From: Rapana venosa
Lineage: Eukaryota; Mollusca; Gastropoda; Neogastropoda; Muricidae
Reading direction: 5' to 3'
Assembly (NCBI GenBank): GCA_028751875.1
Contig: CM054151.1
Coordinates: forward strand, 38,895,870 to 38,959,869
Length of the DNA: 64,000 bases
Of this stretch, positions 12,097 to 26,471 are shown in pieces; positions within the stretch are counted from its first letter, which is position 1; every line of letters starts with the position of its first letter. The notes beneath the pieces were generated by a model. The model was not told where the DNA came from and searched no databases. It saw nothing but the letters and a program-made list of their open reading frames with translations. The position numbers and the translations under genes were made by a program.

Positions 12097-15000
12097 CTGG
12101 ACACACACAGCACAGAGTTCACTCAGGACTACACTGCTGTTATGTCTGAAAACTCAATCACTTACAAATACAAAGCAAACTTGCAGACAGCAGAAATAGA
12201 AAATTCCTGATATTTAAAAATTTTTTTTGCGTTCATCAATTACTGACATAAATTTTCTAAAAAGTAGTTAATACCCCTCAAGGTTAAAAGTACACAGAAT
12301 TAAAACTGATTTTAAATATGGATTTGTTGAACATTAACAGACGGAAATAAATCATGAAATTAACGAAGAAGATTAAGCAGAGCCTATAAAAATGGAATCC
12401 CAAGAATATGAAACATGTCAGAAGTAACATATAAGATGAGAAGAATCAGATTGTGATCCCAAACATCATTACAGTCACAAGTTTAACAATAAACAACAAC
12501 ACCTCTCCACATCCTAGGACTCGCTCCTCCACTAGATGGCTTGATGAAAAAAGCAAATGTATTGTTTATTCAATGTACAATCTAAAAATAAAAATTTGAA
12601 TTGACTTGATTTGACTTCACTAGCCTACTACAACCTTTGTCTGCAACCTCCTGAAATTTTCTCTACCTAAGCAACTCATTCATCCTTGGTCTTCCACTCT
12701 CAATCTTCCACCTAACAACTACTCTTCCACCGTCAAACTTCTGCCATACTACTACTCTTTCACCCCACTCTTCAACAACAAACCCCATCACATCACATCT
12801 GATCATCTTTGCCGGTCCACAAGGAAATGACAGGACAGGACACATTCACCAGTCTCCCACCTCAAGGTCTTGGCAGCAGAGGCCACCTCCTGCAGCCGTT
12901 TCAAGTCCCCGTCCAGTTTTCTGAGCTCCTCCTGCAGATGCTGCTTGCTGGAGTCTGCGTGGTGACACAGGCGAGCGAAGGTGGAGGACAGCTCCCTGTG
13001 CAACAAATCACCAACCCATGATGCGACCTTTTCTGGTCTGGTCACAGGGAAGTGTGGGGTGGACAGAGGAGCAGAATTGACATGAATTTGGGCAAACCAT
13101 GGTGAACAGCGAAAAGATGGCTACTGATATGCAGATACCCTGGTAAGAAGATTTTTTTCCCCCATCGAATGCTAAAACATGGCAGTGCTACGCATTTTTG
13201 TTCAGATGACAGACAACAGTAGTTGCTGCCTGAGCATTCCACAAAGAAGATACCCCATCTAAGTGGAGCAAGGAATTAAAAATAACAGACTCTGTAAAGA
13301 CCTGTTTCCAAAAACGAAAGTAAAAGAACACTGCAATGATGAAGTAACAACCAGAACCCCACCCCCCCACCCCCCCTCGCCAGCCCAAGACATAAAAAAG
13401 TAAACTGGCAGCAAAAAATAGTGCCAACTGATCATGACTCTCTTGGCATTCATCCATGCCTACTGACGACAGACGGCTACATTTTGAGGGAAGAAAGAAG
13501 AAATGTGAAATCTTACTGCTGCACTTGGTGACTGCAGTTACTGGAGGTCAGGTCGACAATCAGTCGCAGTTTGCTGCTGGCGTATTCCACATACTGCTGC
13601 TTGAAGCAACGCTCCTTGGCTCTTGTCGTCCACGTCAGGCGTTCATACAGGTACAGCAACCCGTACAAGGCCCCACTGACAGCAATCACTCTCCAGCCTG
13701 CAGCCTTACCCAGCTGTCCAGTACAGTGAACCACGACTGGTGTTAGGGAATAGAGTTGTGTGTGTGTGTGTGCGTGCGCGCGTGTGTTTGTGTGCATGTG
13801 TCTGTGTATAAATGGAAAATACATACTTCTTGATTTCAGCCAAGGTTTCAAAGCAAGAAAAATTCTCCAAATGACAATAGTTATCAATTCAATCAAAAAA
13901 TAATTAAATGAAAAGTTACATTCACTGCAGCCAGGCTACAGTATGGTATGAACAAGAGCTAAAGAAGCGTTACAAATAACGCCAAATGGTTGGCAACTTT
14001 GCATCTTTGAACATACCCAACTTCATGCATGCACACACATACACAAACACAGACAATCAGAAAAATATGTTGGTAGATCAAATCTTTTCCAAAATAGGCA
14101 AAATAATAATAGGCAAAAGCCTTTGCATGTACACACTCAAACACACACACACACACACACATGCACGCACACACACACACCACACTGACCACTCCAGCAA
14201 TGGCCAGGGTCCCCAGTGTAGTCCTGGAGGTAAAGGAAGCGAAGGTGGTGAGGACTGTGGTCAGTATTTCACTGTCCTGTAGTCCCTGCCCAGGCTGTCC
14301 CGTCGTTGACAGCACCGAGCTTGACCCTGAGTGTCCCAGCTACACAGAACGAGGGAACATGTCTCATCCACTAGACCATCCACCCTCCTTGATTCTCTAT
14401 CAGAAATGCAATTTGCTACAAAAACACACACACGCAAAAGTTTGAAATGATTTGTATTTCCAATTAGCAGAAATACACATTGCTACATACAGCTGAGACC
14501 CTCCCATCTTTTTCACAACTGAGGGTAATTTTCAGACTTCACCACAATAACACATTTGAAAGAAAGTTTGCTTCATATATATATATTCTATGGGCGTTAT
14601 TTCAAACAGAGAAGTTTTCTCTTCCCCACAACTGACACCTGTACTGTTGACAGCTGTTTTGGAATCAGGGAAGATGAGTGTCTGACACAGCGGATTATCT
14701 CAAGGCAACGATATGATTTATAAGAAAATATTCAACTATAACAAACTTCTTTTTTTGTGTTCACCAACACCTTTATTCCCTGTGGAACTGAAACCTAGTT
14801 GATTATCGAGTTCTTTGCCTATTGCATGGAAAATGTACAGATATTCACACAAAAAAATCAAAAAAATCAATGCAACTCCAAACCAGTGAATTCTGAAACA
14901 CACACACAACTCCTGGGACAGAAAAATCCTAGTGAATTCCACAGAGCATCTTGACACCAAGCAAACTAATGACTTGACTCTCATCCAGCTCCCTAAAGCA

Positions 15001-18000
15001 CTCCCTCCAACCAGCCCTATGCAAAAGACCCTCTGCAAGTCACTTACGGTGCCTGAAGCCCCCTCCATCCAACCCTACCCAAATGACCCTCCACATGTCA
15101 CTAACAGTGCCTGAAGTTCCCACAAGCACTCCCTCCATCCAACCCTACCCAAACAACCCTCTGCACATCACTTACAGTGCCTGCTGTTCCCACAAGCGCT
15201 CCCTCCATCCAACCCTACCCAAACAACCCTCTGCACATCACTTACAGTGCCTGCTGTTCCCACAAGCGCTCCCTCCATCCAACCCTACCCAAACAACCCT
15301 CTGCACATCACTTACAGTGCCTGCTGTTCCCACAAGCACTCCCTCCATCCAACCCTACCCAAACAATCCTCTGCACATCACTTACAGTGCCTGCTGTTCC
15401 CACAAGCACTCCCTCCATCCAACCCTACCCAAACAACCCTCTGCACATCACTTACAGTGCCTGCTGTTCCCACAAGCACTCCCTCCATCCAACCCTACCC
15501 AAACAACCCTCTGCACATCACTTACAGTGCCTGCTGTTCCCACAAGCACTCCCTCCATCCAACCCTACCCAAACAACCCTCTGCACATCACTTACAGTGC
15601 CTGCTGTTCCCACAAGCACTCCCTCCATCCAACCCTACCCAAACAACCCTCTGCACATCACTTACAGTGCCTGCTGTTCCCACAAGCACTCCCTCCATCC
15701 AACCCTACCCAAACAACCCTCTGCACATCACTTACAGTGCCTGCAGTTCCCACAAGCACTCCGGCAGCACCTTTGGAACCCAGCAGCTTCTGCAGCAGAG
15801 CTGTCGGCCCGAAAGTGAACCGAAACTCAATGTCCTCACGAAAATCTGCACACAAGTTGCGGCAGTCCAGGCGGTAGGCAATATCGAAGTCTCTCTTCGG
15901 GAGGAGGCTGAAAATCTGCTGGCGTGTGTCCTCGGGTAGAATGGATGACAAGCGATCTGGAAGAAGTCCACAGTAGGCATAAATGAAGAAGATGACGTAG
16001 TGCAATTGTTCATGAAAAGAAAGAAAAAAACATGATGCACACTATCCAATGTGCTTTTTTTTAATATAAAATAGCAGGTTACTTTGAAAATGATACCATT
16101 TGTCTATATATTCCATAATGATTATTTTGCTTCCAATGCTTACCACACATCAATTTTACTCACATTTAATACAACTGTCTTACTTTTTTTTTAAAGTATA
16201 CTTTACCAAAAGACTGAAAAACTTGAACATTTACTAGTTAGTTTTATCAAAGTGTAAAAGTTCAGCCATTCTTAAAGGCACAAAAATGTTCACTCTTTTT
16301 AAAACTGCATGCATGTCTGGCACATACATGCACTTCCATGGATAAACACACATGCATGCATGCACACACACACACACACACACAAACATTCAAATATATA
16401 CACTGACCCCACTTTAAATTGCCCCTTTGCACAGGACATATTACTCCCATTGACATTATGTAATAATTTCACTCAAATCTCTTAAACACACACTCACATA
16501 CACATGCACTCTGTCTCACACACACACACACATCTGAAAACACTGCAAACAAAATCTATGTTATTGAGAAAGCAGAAGTGGCGGAAAACAAGTGCAGGTA
16601 ACACACTTCTCCATCATTTTGAAAATGATTTATCAAATATTCAAATGAAATAATCAAATAATTATATTGAAAATAAAACAAGAAAATCATATATTTTCAA
16701 AATCTGTGTGAACAAAATCTATCTTAAAAAGCATGGAGTACAAGATATATATACCTGATACAGTGTCCAAATACAAGAAGTGCTTGATGTTAGACGTTAC
16801 ACGCCAAAAAGAGAGAAAAAACACACACAACAAAACCATGCTATGACAATGAAGACAATGAAGAAGGGAACATCACACCAAACGCCCTTTATACACACAA
16901 GGAAACATCAGTCACTATCCTACAACAAGCTGAAGCAGGGGGGAAAAAAAGCCATGGTTTTACCATCCAACTCATGAACTCTGACACACTTCAAAACGCT
17001 TACTTACTACTACTGTTTTTGAGTGTTCTAAGTTATTCACTGCTCTGTGTACAATCAGTTTCATTAACTTCTTTATTCCTCCACTAGAATTCCAAGACTG
17101 GTGAGGTTTTTACATAAATGTAACTGATTTTATCCCAATATCAAGGTAGTTTGGTGAAAGGAGATATCCACTACACAGACCTTCTGTACAAGAAATCTAT
17201 GGCACTTTAGGGAAGTATGATAGCAGAAGGAAGAATGATGGTAACAATGTTCCATTCTCAGGAATTATTCTTTGACCAGACAATTACACTACAATTTATA
17301 AACTGATATCCTGCTAACACAATGCCCCATCTCAGGGCGATACACTTAACACCATCTTGTCAGATTAGGCAATGTTCTTGACTTCTGTGAGCAAACATAC
17401 TAGATACTATGAATGTGAAGAAACTGCAGACGAAGTGCTGATCTTGGTAAAAAACAGCAGAGTAGTCTACTTTTAACAAGCAGAAAGAAAATATAAGCCC
17501 AACTTAATTTTTTACAAAGAAACTGTTGAGACTTTTTTTTTTTAAACCCACACAATTTCAAAACAAATGTCTTTCTTGACTGACCTTACAGGAAGAAACT
17601 GGCAAAAAAATTACATGCTTACACCAACACTATTCAAACTTACAAGCACATCACACACAACACATTCACCAAAATACAACACACACACATATACACGCAC
17701 CCCCCAACACTTTTCCCCTAAACTTTACAGCTCCGACAGATAGTGGACAAATTTACACCTTCACACCCACTCTTTAACACTGCCTGACACAGACTGTGTC
17801 CTGCAGTAAAAGTCTAACAATTTGTTCCAACCTGTCATCTGTTTCTCAGTGGACTCAACTGCCTGAAGCACGGCTGTGGAGCATCGACCCTGCAGATTGC
17901 GGCCTAATGTTTGTTCCACATGGGCATGCAACTCCTGAAAACATTGCCATGGAAACCAAAACACAGGGCTAGAGAAACCAATCAAACCAAAGCCAGACAG

Positions 18001-21000
18001 CAAGCAGACATCAGAAGGGTTAACAACAAAATCAAACAGAAAATTTTAAAAAAGAAAATATGAAGCAGTACACACAATGAGTGTTCACAGACAGGACAGT
18101 AATTATCTCTTCCCACATTATTGTATGCATTAATTTGCCTTTTAATATCTCCGATGTATGTGACTTTTGATGTGTTTAAATTCAGAGATACTTACCTTTT
18201 ATTTTTTCATTATGGAATGGTCCATCTGTTTAATTTTTTTTTTTAAGTCAATCAAAAAAAAGGTAAGAACTAATTTCCCATTTCTTGAGTAATACCCTAT
18301 TTTCACCCTTCTTTTGGTATGAGCATCATTTTCTTAACTGTGCTTTTCTGAAAATTCTAGGAAGGAAAAAGACAGGACCACAACAAAAATGTGCTCACAC
18401 AACCAGCAAAACAGCAGCATGCATGTAAATAAAATACACTAACTGGATTCAGCACAGTACAATAGGACTGGAGAACTACTGCCACTGATGACACTAACTA
18501 AAAATGGCACACTGAAAAAACGCTGTATCTGGAGATTCTGAATGTGTACAAACAAGACAGAAGGTCAGAATCACGCAATAGTGATGTGTGTGCACACTAA
18601 GAAACAGCATACCACACACACAAGGTAATCTTGTGATTCATGGACAAATGAACTGCTGTATGGAAAAGAGACTTACATGATTTCTTTAGCAAGACACTAG
18701 AGTCTATACCTTGTTTCAGGCAGAATAGTCTCCATTGATACATGAACATAGGGAACAAAGAAGAAGAAGAAGAAGAAGAAGAATAGTATGTGAACATTAT
18801 TTTTTTTTATTGGCAACATATTTTTGAATGATTTATTAAAATTGTAGAAAAAAAAAAGAATATACATACTTTCAGAAATAAACTGTTGCCAAGTAACACA
18901 TACATTATGTACAAGCCAATATATTGCAAGAAAGTTACTCATATTTGGTTAAATATAAAAACAGACTTTTCAATTTTTTCAACTAAGTTTGTCAGTAAAA
19001 TTCTGTAGGTCTAAAAAAGCGTTACGGCAAATCTACTTGTACAACAATGAAATATCCATGTTTAATTAAGAATGGAACTGATGAATCACAATGCCACAGA
19101 CACTGCACAACACACAGTCTGAAAAGAAAAAGGAAAACCCACAAGGTAAAAATAAAAGTGCTCTGAGGAAAGTGAACCCCAGTGTGCATGTGGCAAACAG
19201 ATCCAGCTGTATTAGAAAGCGTTAAAAACATAACAACAGAAGGAAAGGACGGCGGTGCATGACTGGAGGACGGGGCTGTTCACCTGCCAAAAACATCTCC
19301 ATGGAGTTGAGGCGACGCTGAATGCTGGCAGAGCATCGCCCCACCATGTTACGACAAATCATCGTCTCCAGGAAGGTGTGCATGTCCTTGGAGGTGCAAG
19401 ACACAACATGGCACAGATTGTGAACACGACAGTGAGGCCTGATCTCAATGCTCACAGTACAGCAGCAATTTTTATACATGAGTGTGCTACACTGCTGTAG
19501 TCAAAGCGCTAAAAAAAAACCAACCCAAGTTCTTCAGTGGAATATGACAGTTTGAATGCTATGTCAACCAGACTCTTAAGTGTAGAGGATTTGGAAGTTT
19601 AACGCTGTATCAAGTGGTGTGTAACATTTCAGTTTATCTGTGAAAAACCTCAAGGGCAACAGACTGAATGTTTCCTGTACCCCAGGTTTGTGTTGGTGCC
19701 CCATTCTTCTTTTCATTAACAATAAATGAAAGTATCTTGGATCTTAATGTTCTTGTCAAAGTGTCAGGTATAAACACAAAAAAAACCCCACCCCAACCAC
19801 TTAGCAATCATTTATTTTTTAAAGGATGTCTAAATTTTTACCTGGAAACTCCTGTTCGCTAATAGATTAAAGAAAGGTTCATCAGCTTTACATTGATAAC
19901 CTAGTAAAGGTGTTCAGCTCATGACAAACTTTTAAAACAAAGTGCTGACCAACCACATGTTGACCTGTATCATGACAAAAAAACATTACATCATTTGTCT
20001 GCTCCACACCCCAAAACAATCACTGCACTGTACTGTATGGCACTGTACTGCATTGTACTGCATTGTATTGTAATTTACAGCATTGTACTGTATTCCACTG
20101 TATTGTACTGTGGCTGTAGTGCACGCCATTTAGGCTACCCTCCCCAAGGACAGTGAGTGGCCACAAGAGCAGCCCCCCCCCCCCCCCCCCCCCCCCTCCC
20201 CATTTTTGGACTATATTCCCTGTTGGCAAGTGTCCCTGATGCTCAGATCCAACCACAAACAAACATGGCATGTGTCCCTGATGCTCAGATCCAACCACAA
20301 GCAAACAAACATGGCATGTGTCCCTGATGCTCAGATCCAACCACAAACAAACAAAACATGGCATGTGTCCCTGATGCTCAGATCCTATCACAAACAAACA
20401 AACATGGCATGTGTCCCTGATGCTCAGATCCAATCACAAACAAACATGGCATGTGTCCTTGATGCTCAGATCCAACCACAAACAAACAAACATGGCAAGT
20501 GTCCCTGATGCTCAGATCCAATCACAAACAAACATGACATGTATCCTTGAATTTTAGATCCAACCACAAACAAACAAACATGGCATGTGTCCTTGATGCT
20601 CAGATCCAATCACAAACAAACATGACATGTATCCTTGAATTTTAGATCCAACCACAAACAAACAAACAAAGCAAGTGTCCCTGATGCTCAGATCCAATCA
20701 CAAACAAACATGACATGTATCCTTGAATTTTAGATCCAACCACAAACAAACAAACATAGCATGTGTCCTTGATGCTCAGATCCAATCACAAACAAACATG
20801 ACATGTATCCTTGAATTTTAGATCCAACCACAAACAAACAAACAAACAAACATAGCATGTGTCCTTGATGCTCAGATCCAATCACAAACAAACATGACAT
20901 GTATCCTTGAATTTTAGATCCAACCACAAACAAACAAACATGGCATGTGTCCTTGATGCTCAGATCCTATCACAATAAACACGCATGTTTCCTGATGCTC

Positions 21001-24000
21001 AGATCCAATCACAAACAAAACAAAATGTGGCCCAGGTCAAAAGCATTGTCCCTTCTTGATCTAAGTTAAAGTGCTAAGGCCTCAATTACAATATTGTTAT
21101 GCTATAAAATGTTAGGTTGAAATTCGTTTTCAGCTGTAACAAGCTACTAGCATAACAACCTGCACTCTCCTTTAAAGGAGAAGAAAACCCTCTATAGTCC
21201 ATATAACTGCCTATATGGCAAGATACTTGAAAACAGTCACACACGCAAACTTCTCACCCACTGTGTACTTCAGGTTTCACAGTGACTCCCAGGTAGGAAA
21301 TGTGAGAGATAAAGGGCATATTATCAGTGACCCCCTGGGAGTTAAGCAGGGATACTTCCAACAATAACAACAAACAAAACAAACAGCTGTGGCCTGGTTC
21401 ACAACTGGCCAGAAGGAACCCAGGGACCAGCTGTGGTCTGGGTCAGAGCTGGCTACAAGGAACCCAGGGACCAGCTGTGGTCTGGTTCACAACTGGCCAC
21501 AAGGAACCCAGGGACCAGCTGTGGTCTGGGTCAGAGCTGGCCACAAGGAACCCAGGGACCAGCTGTGGTCTGGTTCAGAGCTGGCCACAAAGAACCCAGG
21601 GACCAGCTGTGGTCTGGTTCACAACTGGCCACAAAGAACCCAGGGACCAGCTGTGGTCTGGGTCAGAGCTGGCCACAAGGAACCCAGGGACCAGCTGTGG
21701 TCTGGTTCAGAGCTGGCCACAAAGAACCCAGGGACCAGCTGTGGTCTGGTTCACAACTGGCCACAAAGAACCCAGGGACCAGCTGTGGTCTGGGTCAGAG
21801 CTGGCCACAAAGGACCCAGGGACCAGCAGCACAGACTCACCTTCTTGTAGACGTTGAGAAGCATCTGGTCAGGGTGGAAGGGACGATCAAACTCTTCCAC
21901 CAGCAGTGACAGACGCCGGATCTCATCGTTCAGAGCGCATGCCACCTGATTGAGCAACACATAACATCTTGATGATTGACGGTCCTGTGTTGGTCTAGGA
22001 TCTTTGACAAAAACAATCAGTCCAGTTGAAAAGAGACAGTTTCCAAATATTATGATTACATTGCTCTGTAAGATACAGCACGGTTACTGTTAAATTATAG
22101 CTAAAGAGACTCTAACATGGAAATAGGAACCAGCACATAACTCTCCTGCAAAAGTTTTTTTTCAACAACGTTTTAAAAATATCTTATCTTGACCTTATCT
22201 GTGCCACAAAAAGATGGCTGATAAAAGATGGCCAGTTATAAACTACTCCTCCTTCTCTCTTTGAAAAAAAACCACAACAACTTTATCCTTGTTATGCTTT
22301 TTTCTTCTTACCTTTCGTTCCACATCTTCCACCATGACGGTGATTTTCTGTTTCACTTCTCCTGTCAAAAGATCAAGCTGCTTGACAAGGAAGTCATGTT
22401 CGTCTGCTCGCTCCTGTCGTACTCGCTGCAGTGACTCTCTGTTTTGAAAAAGAAAAGAAGAAAAAAAAGGGATATTAACATGTGTGTGTGTGTGCGTGTG
22501 TGACTCTGTGTGTGACTGCATGTATGTGTGTGTGTGTGTGTAATGCATGTACTGAGACAAAAACTGGTATATTAATAAGAAAAAATAAGTTACCAGAAAA
22601 ATAACAACCAATGAAAGTGTAGATCCCTAATATTCTGACATATTAGCACCTGTGTTAGCAACACTGTAAACATCATCCCACACTCCCCACCTTTCTCTCT
22701 CAGTGATCCAGAAACACAGCAACTAGCAGCACAGTTTATACGAATAGAGCCAGCATACATCTTCAAGTCAGAAAGAGGCTACCCTCATGGTGGGCAAAAA
22801 CGGTTGACTACACAAAATCTCACCATCAGTGAACCTCGGAGCTCTATGCCAAAGAATGAAAAACAACAACTCCACAACAAAAACCCTAGCATGCAATTTA
22901 CAACCAGGGGAGAGATGGGCTCCTCAAGCTTGCCCAAGACACACTGCCTGAAAACTTCAGTGCCATGTCCCAATGACTCTTCAGGGAGTTAAGGGAGAAG
23001 TGGGCTGGCCAGCCAGCCAGCCAGTCAGCCAGCCAGTCAGCCAGCTAGACAGTCAGCCAGCCAACCAGTTCATCAGCCAGACAGCTAGTAAGTCAGTCAG
23101 TTAGCCAGCCAGTTGGTCAACCAGCCAGCCTGTCAGTCAGCTAGTCGACATCGCTACAAGGACTCACTGGAGCTCATTGCTGGTGGTCAGGATCTGTCCC
23201 ATGATGGCACGCAGATCACAGGTGATGCTCTTGCCGCGGTCAGTGTGCTGCTCAAATTTCGTCTTCACTGCAGACTTGGAGATACACACCTGTCACACAA
23301 AGACAGAATGACCAGTCAGTTTTTTATGGCTTTGACTTTTCCTCAATGACAATACTGAACAAAATAAAAGTAGTTTATCCACTTCTCTTTAGGCAGTTCA
23401 GTAAAGGAAGCAAAACAGTTTAAAGATTAGCAGAGGTGACCAAAAAATCATCCTGAACATAAAAGGAATTACCCAAACCAAAGCAAACTGCTAAAAACAA
23501 AACAAAGACAAAAAACAAAGAAGAGAAGGCAAAGACACTAAGAAGGAAAAGCAAGCAGCTACAATATGATATCACTGTCTGTTTCTGTCAGCACTGTAGT
23601 CTGCAGATGATCAGATAAGATAAAAATGAAAAAAAGACTTAACGGGAAAAAAAAGAAGAAAATCAACTGTCACAGAGAAAATTAAATAAATCATTAAATA
23701 CAGGGATTTAATACATCAGATGTAAAATCAACCTCTCCTCCATTATCTCTATTTCTTTCGCTCTCCCTCCATCTGTCAGTCAGTCAGTCACATGCACGCA
23801 CATACGCACGCACACACACACACCAAGGAGTTTGGGATCTTTTAAAATAGCTGACTGAATCTGATTGTTTTCACCTCTTTAAGGAAAAAAAACCAACAAG
23901 AAAAAGAGCCAATCTTCATTGACAATCAAGAGATGAGGGAGAAAAGCAAAAAGCAAGAAAGACCACATGTTCGACAACTATCAATAGTCAATTCCCCAGA

Positions 24001-26375
24001 CACCGATACCAACAATTGGAACCCACCATTATGACCTGAAACTAACAAAAATTGGGCACCCCCCCCCCCCCCCCCCCCACACAAAAAAAACCTGAATTTT
24101 TTATTTTATTTTACAGTGTTATTAGCACAACAATTTGTACAGGTATTCCCTGTTCACATTACTTTTTTTTTGTCATTTAGGAATATGTTTTTTTCTTCTT
24201 GGTCTCTTTTCCCTCAAAAGTAGGGTTAGTTGTGGGGTTGTTGTTTTTATTTGGGGGGGAGGGTGGTAGGGGGGAAGGAGTTATTGATACTTTTATAGCT
24301 ATCATAGCTTTTCCTCTTTTCCATTATTTGAAAGTATGCTAAAGTAAGACTACAAACAAAGAAATGAAAATTGCATACACAAGGATCTGAGTGTCTGACA
24401 ACACATACTTGTCCAACACACAACAGAACTTTAAAATATTCACAAAAATGCTTAACAATCTTCATCAAAAGAACTTAAAGACACCAAAGACAAGCAATCA
24501 GTTCCAGGCACAACAACAACAAAACAAAACTTGTTCAATCTGTGAACTTTCAACCACTGAGTTCAAGACTTCAGAATTCTGCCTACTTTCACAGTCTGGC
24601 TTTCAGTCCCCAATCAGTTTATTCATGCCAAGCACAGGGGTGAGAATTATCGAACTATGGTATCAAAAAGAAAAAAAATTGTAACAAACAAAAAAGAAGA
24701 TTTTCAGGTCATTCAGATATCTTGCAAACAGATCGCAATAGACTGCACTGCAGTGCAACCATAAACCTAAATTCATTCACAACATGTTCTGACTCGAAGC
24801 GTATTGGATATGAAAAGACTATGGATAAAACTGAAAAAATTTAATAATTACTGCAAGCACTGTCTTCTTGTTTTTATCTCTACAAATTACTGTGACTCAA
24901 GGTTCAAATATTGTATAGAAAGATTCTTCTGTTTAAAATAAATATATTTTCTTGTCTATTTTTACAGTGATCCAATATATAGACTCTACATGAAAGCACC
25001 CACAAGCAAAGCTTTCATGGTATGGGAGAAAATTCTCACACCTGCAAAATAATGTGATTGCCAACATGGCAAATACATGCTTTTTGAAGAAAACATTCTG
25101 TATGAAGCAGCTAATGCTGGTTGTAAAACGATATACTGATCACACTGTCATGCGATTTAAAAATGTTTTGAACAGAAACACAGAGTGTATTTTTGTTTTT
25201 CATCAGTCACTACTCTAATCAGCATCTGTTTAGCAGCCCATTTTCAGAATCAGACTTTCCCTAAACATAAGGTCAGAAACGCACACACACAAAATTTTGG
25301 ACCAGCATAACTCATTCAAAAAATATAAAAAGGTAAAAGTTCAAAGAAAACAACACAAAAACCAACAAAAATAAAGAAATAAAGAAAGAGAAAAAGAAAG
25401 CCAAAAAGCAGGCCTGGGGCATGACTGATGAAAGGCTGGTCTTGAACTCACGGTTGTCTGACAGAGAAACACAGCTAAGAGGATTTTTATAGTGACTGTA
25501 CAACTATTATCCCCCCACCCCCACATGCCCGGTATTTTACATGAAAACAACGTACATTCACACATACACCTTTACCACTGATACACTCTGTCTCTGACAC
25601 AGCTTTTTGCTCAGGCTGTGGGTGTGGACAACTCTATTTTACCAATGATGAAACTATCCTAATACTCTAGTCAAGTCTTGGTGAAAACTGAATGATCCAA
25701 AGTGGAAGGGGAGGGGTAAGCAGGACAGCCTTGTGGTTAGAGTGTTGTGCTCACAATATGACAGCCCAGGATCAAGCCTGGGCTCAAGCCACCACCAAGA
25801 CGCCCATTCAAAGAGATTTTTTTCTCTGGAATGACATCAGTACAGACTCCACCATGCCGAAAGTCCTTTGCATCAGATTAAACCAACTGCATTTGTGGAA
25901 ATGCATGCACATCATCTTGTACACACATTAAAACCTGTTCTGCCTTTCAGAAGAGTAGGCCATTTATGCCAGTTAGAACCAATGACCCCCAAAAAAGTGT
26001 GCACACTGGTGTTATGTTCAGGCATCGTCCCTGAAATCGGAATGCTGGTACGTTATTGATAGGCAAAAAGGGTTGGATATACAAAAGTATCCCCATTGGT
26101 GAGCAGTGAAGCTTTACCTAAGGAACGATTATAAAAACAGAATTTAAGATGTTTAAAAAGTCAATGACTCCCCCCCCCCCCCCAAACAAAAACCCCAAAG
26201 AAAACCCCACTACTATAAAAAATGTAACAGTGATAAGAAGATATCAATCTTCAAAACACTTTCTTTCTTCCAGTGCATTTTAGGGGGAAAAAACCATAAC
26301 CCAAAAAACAAGCTCTTATGCTGAATAAAGATTACGATGGGACACAGGGACCTTTCTACGAATATAAGGACTAGA

Positions 26376-26416
<41 letters not shown>

Positions 26417-26440
26417 GTGTGGTGTGGTGTGGGGGTTTTG

Positions 26441-26471
<31 letters not shown>

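Noticed and set aside
15083..15939. Plus-strand frames of about 210-260 codons over the 70-bp array
   Set aside because: The same peptide is seen in all three frames (70 is not a multiple of 3), and the array is antisense to a proven mitofusin exon end.
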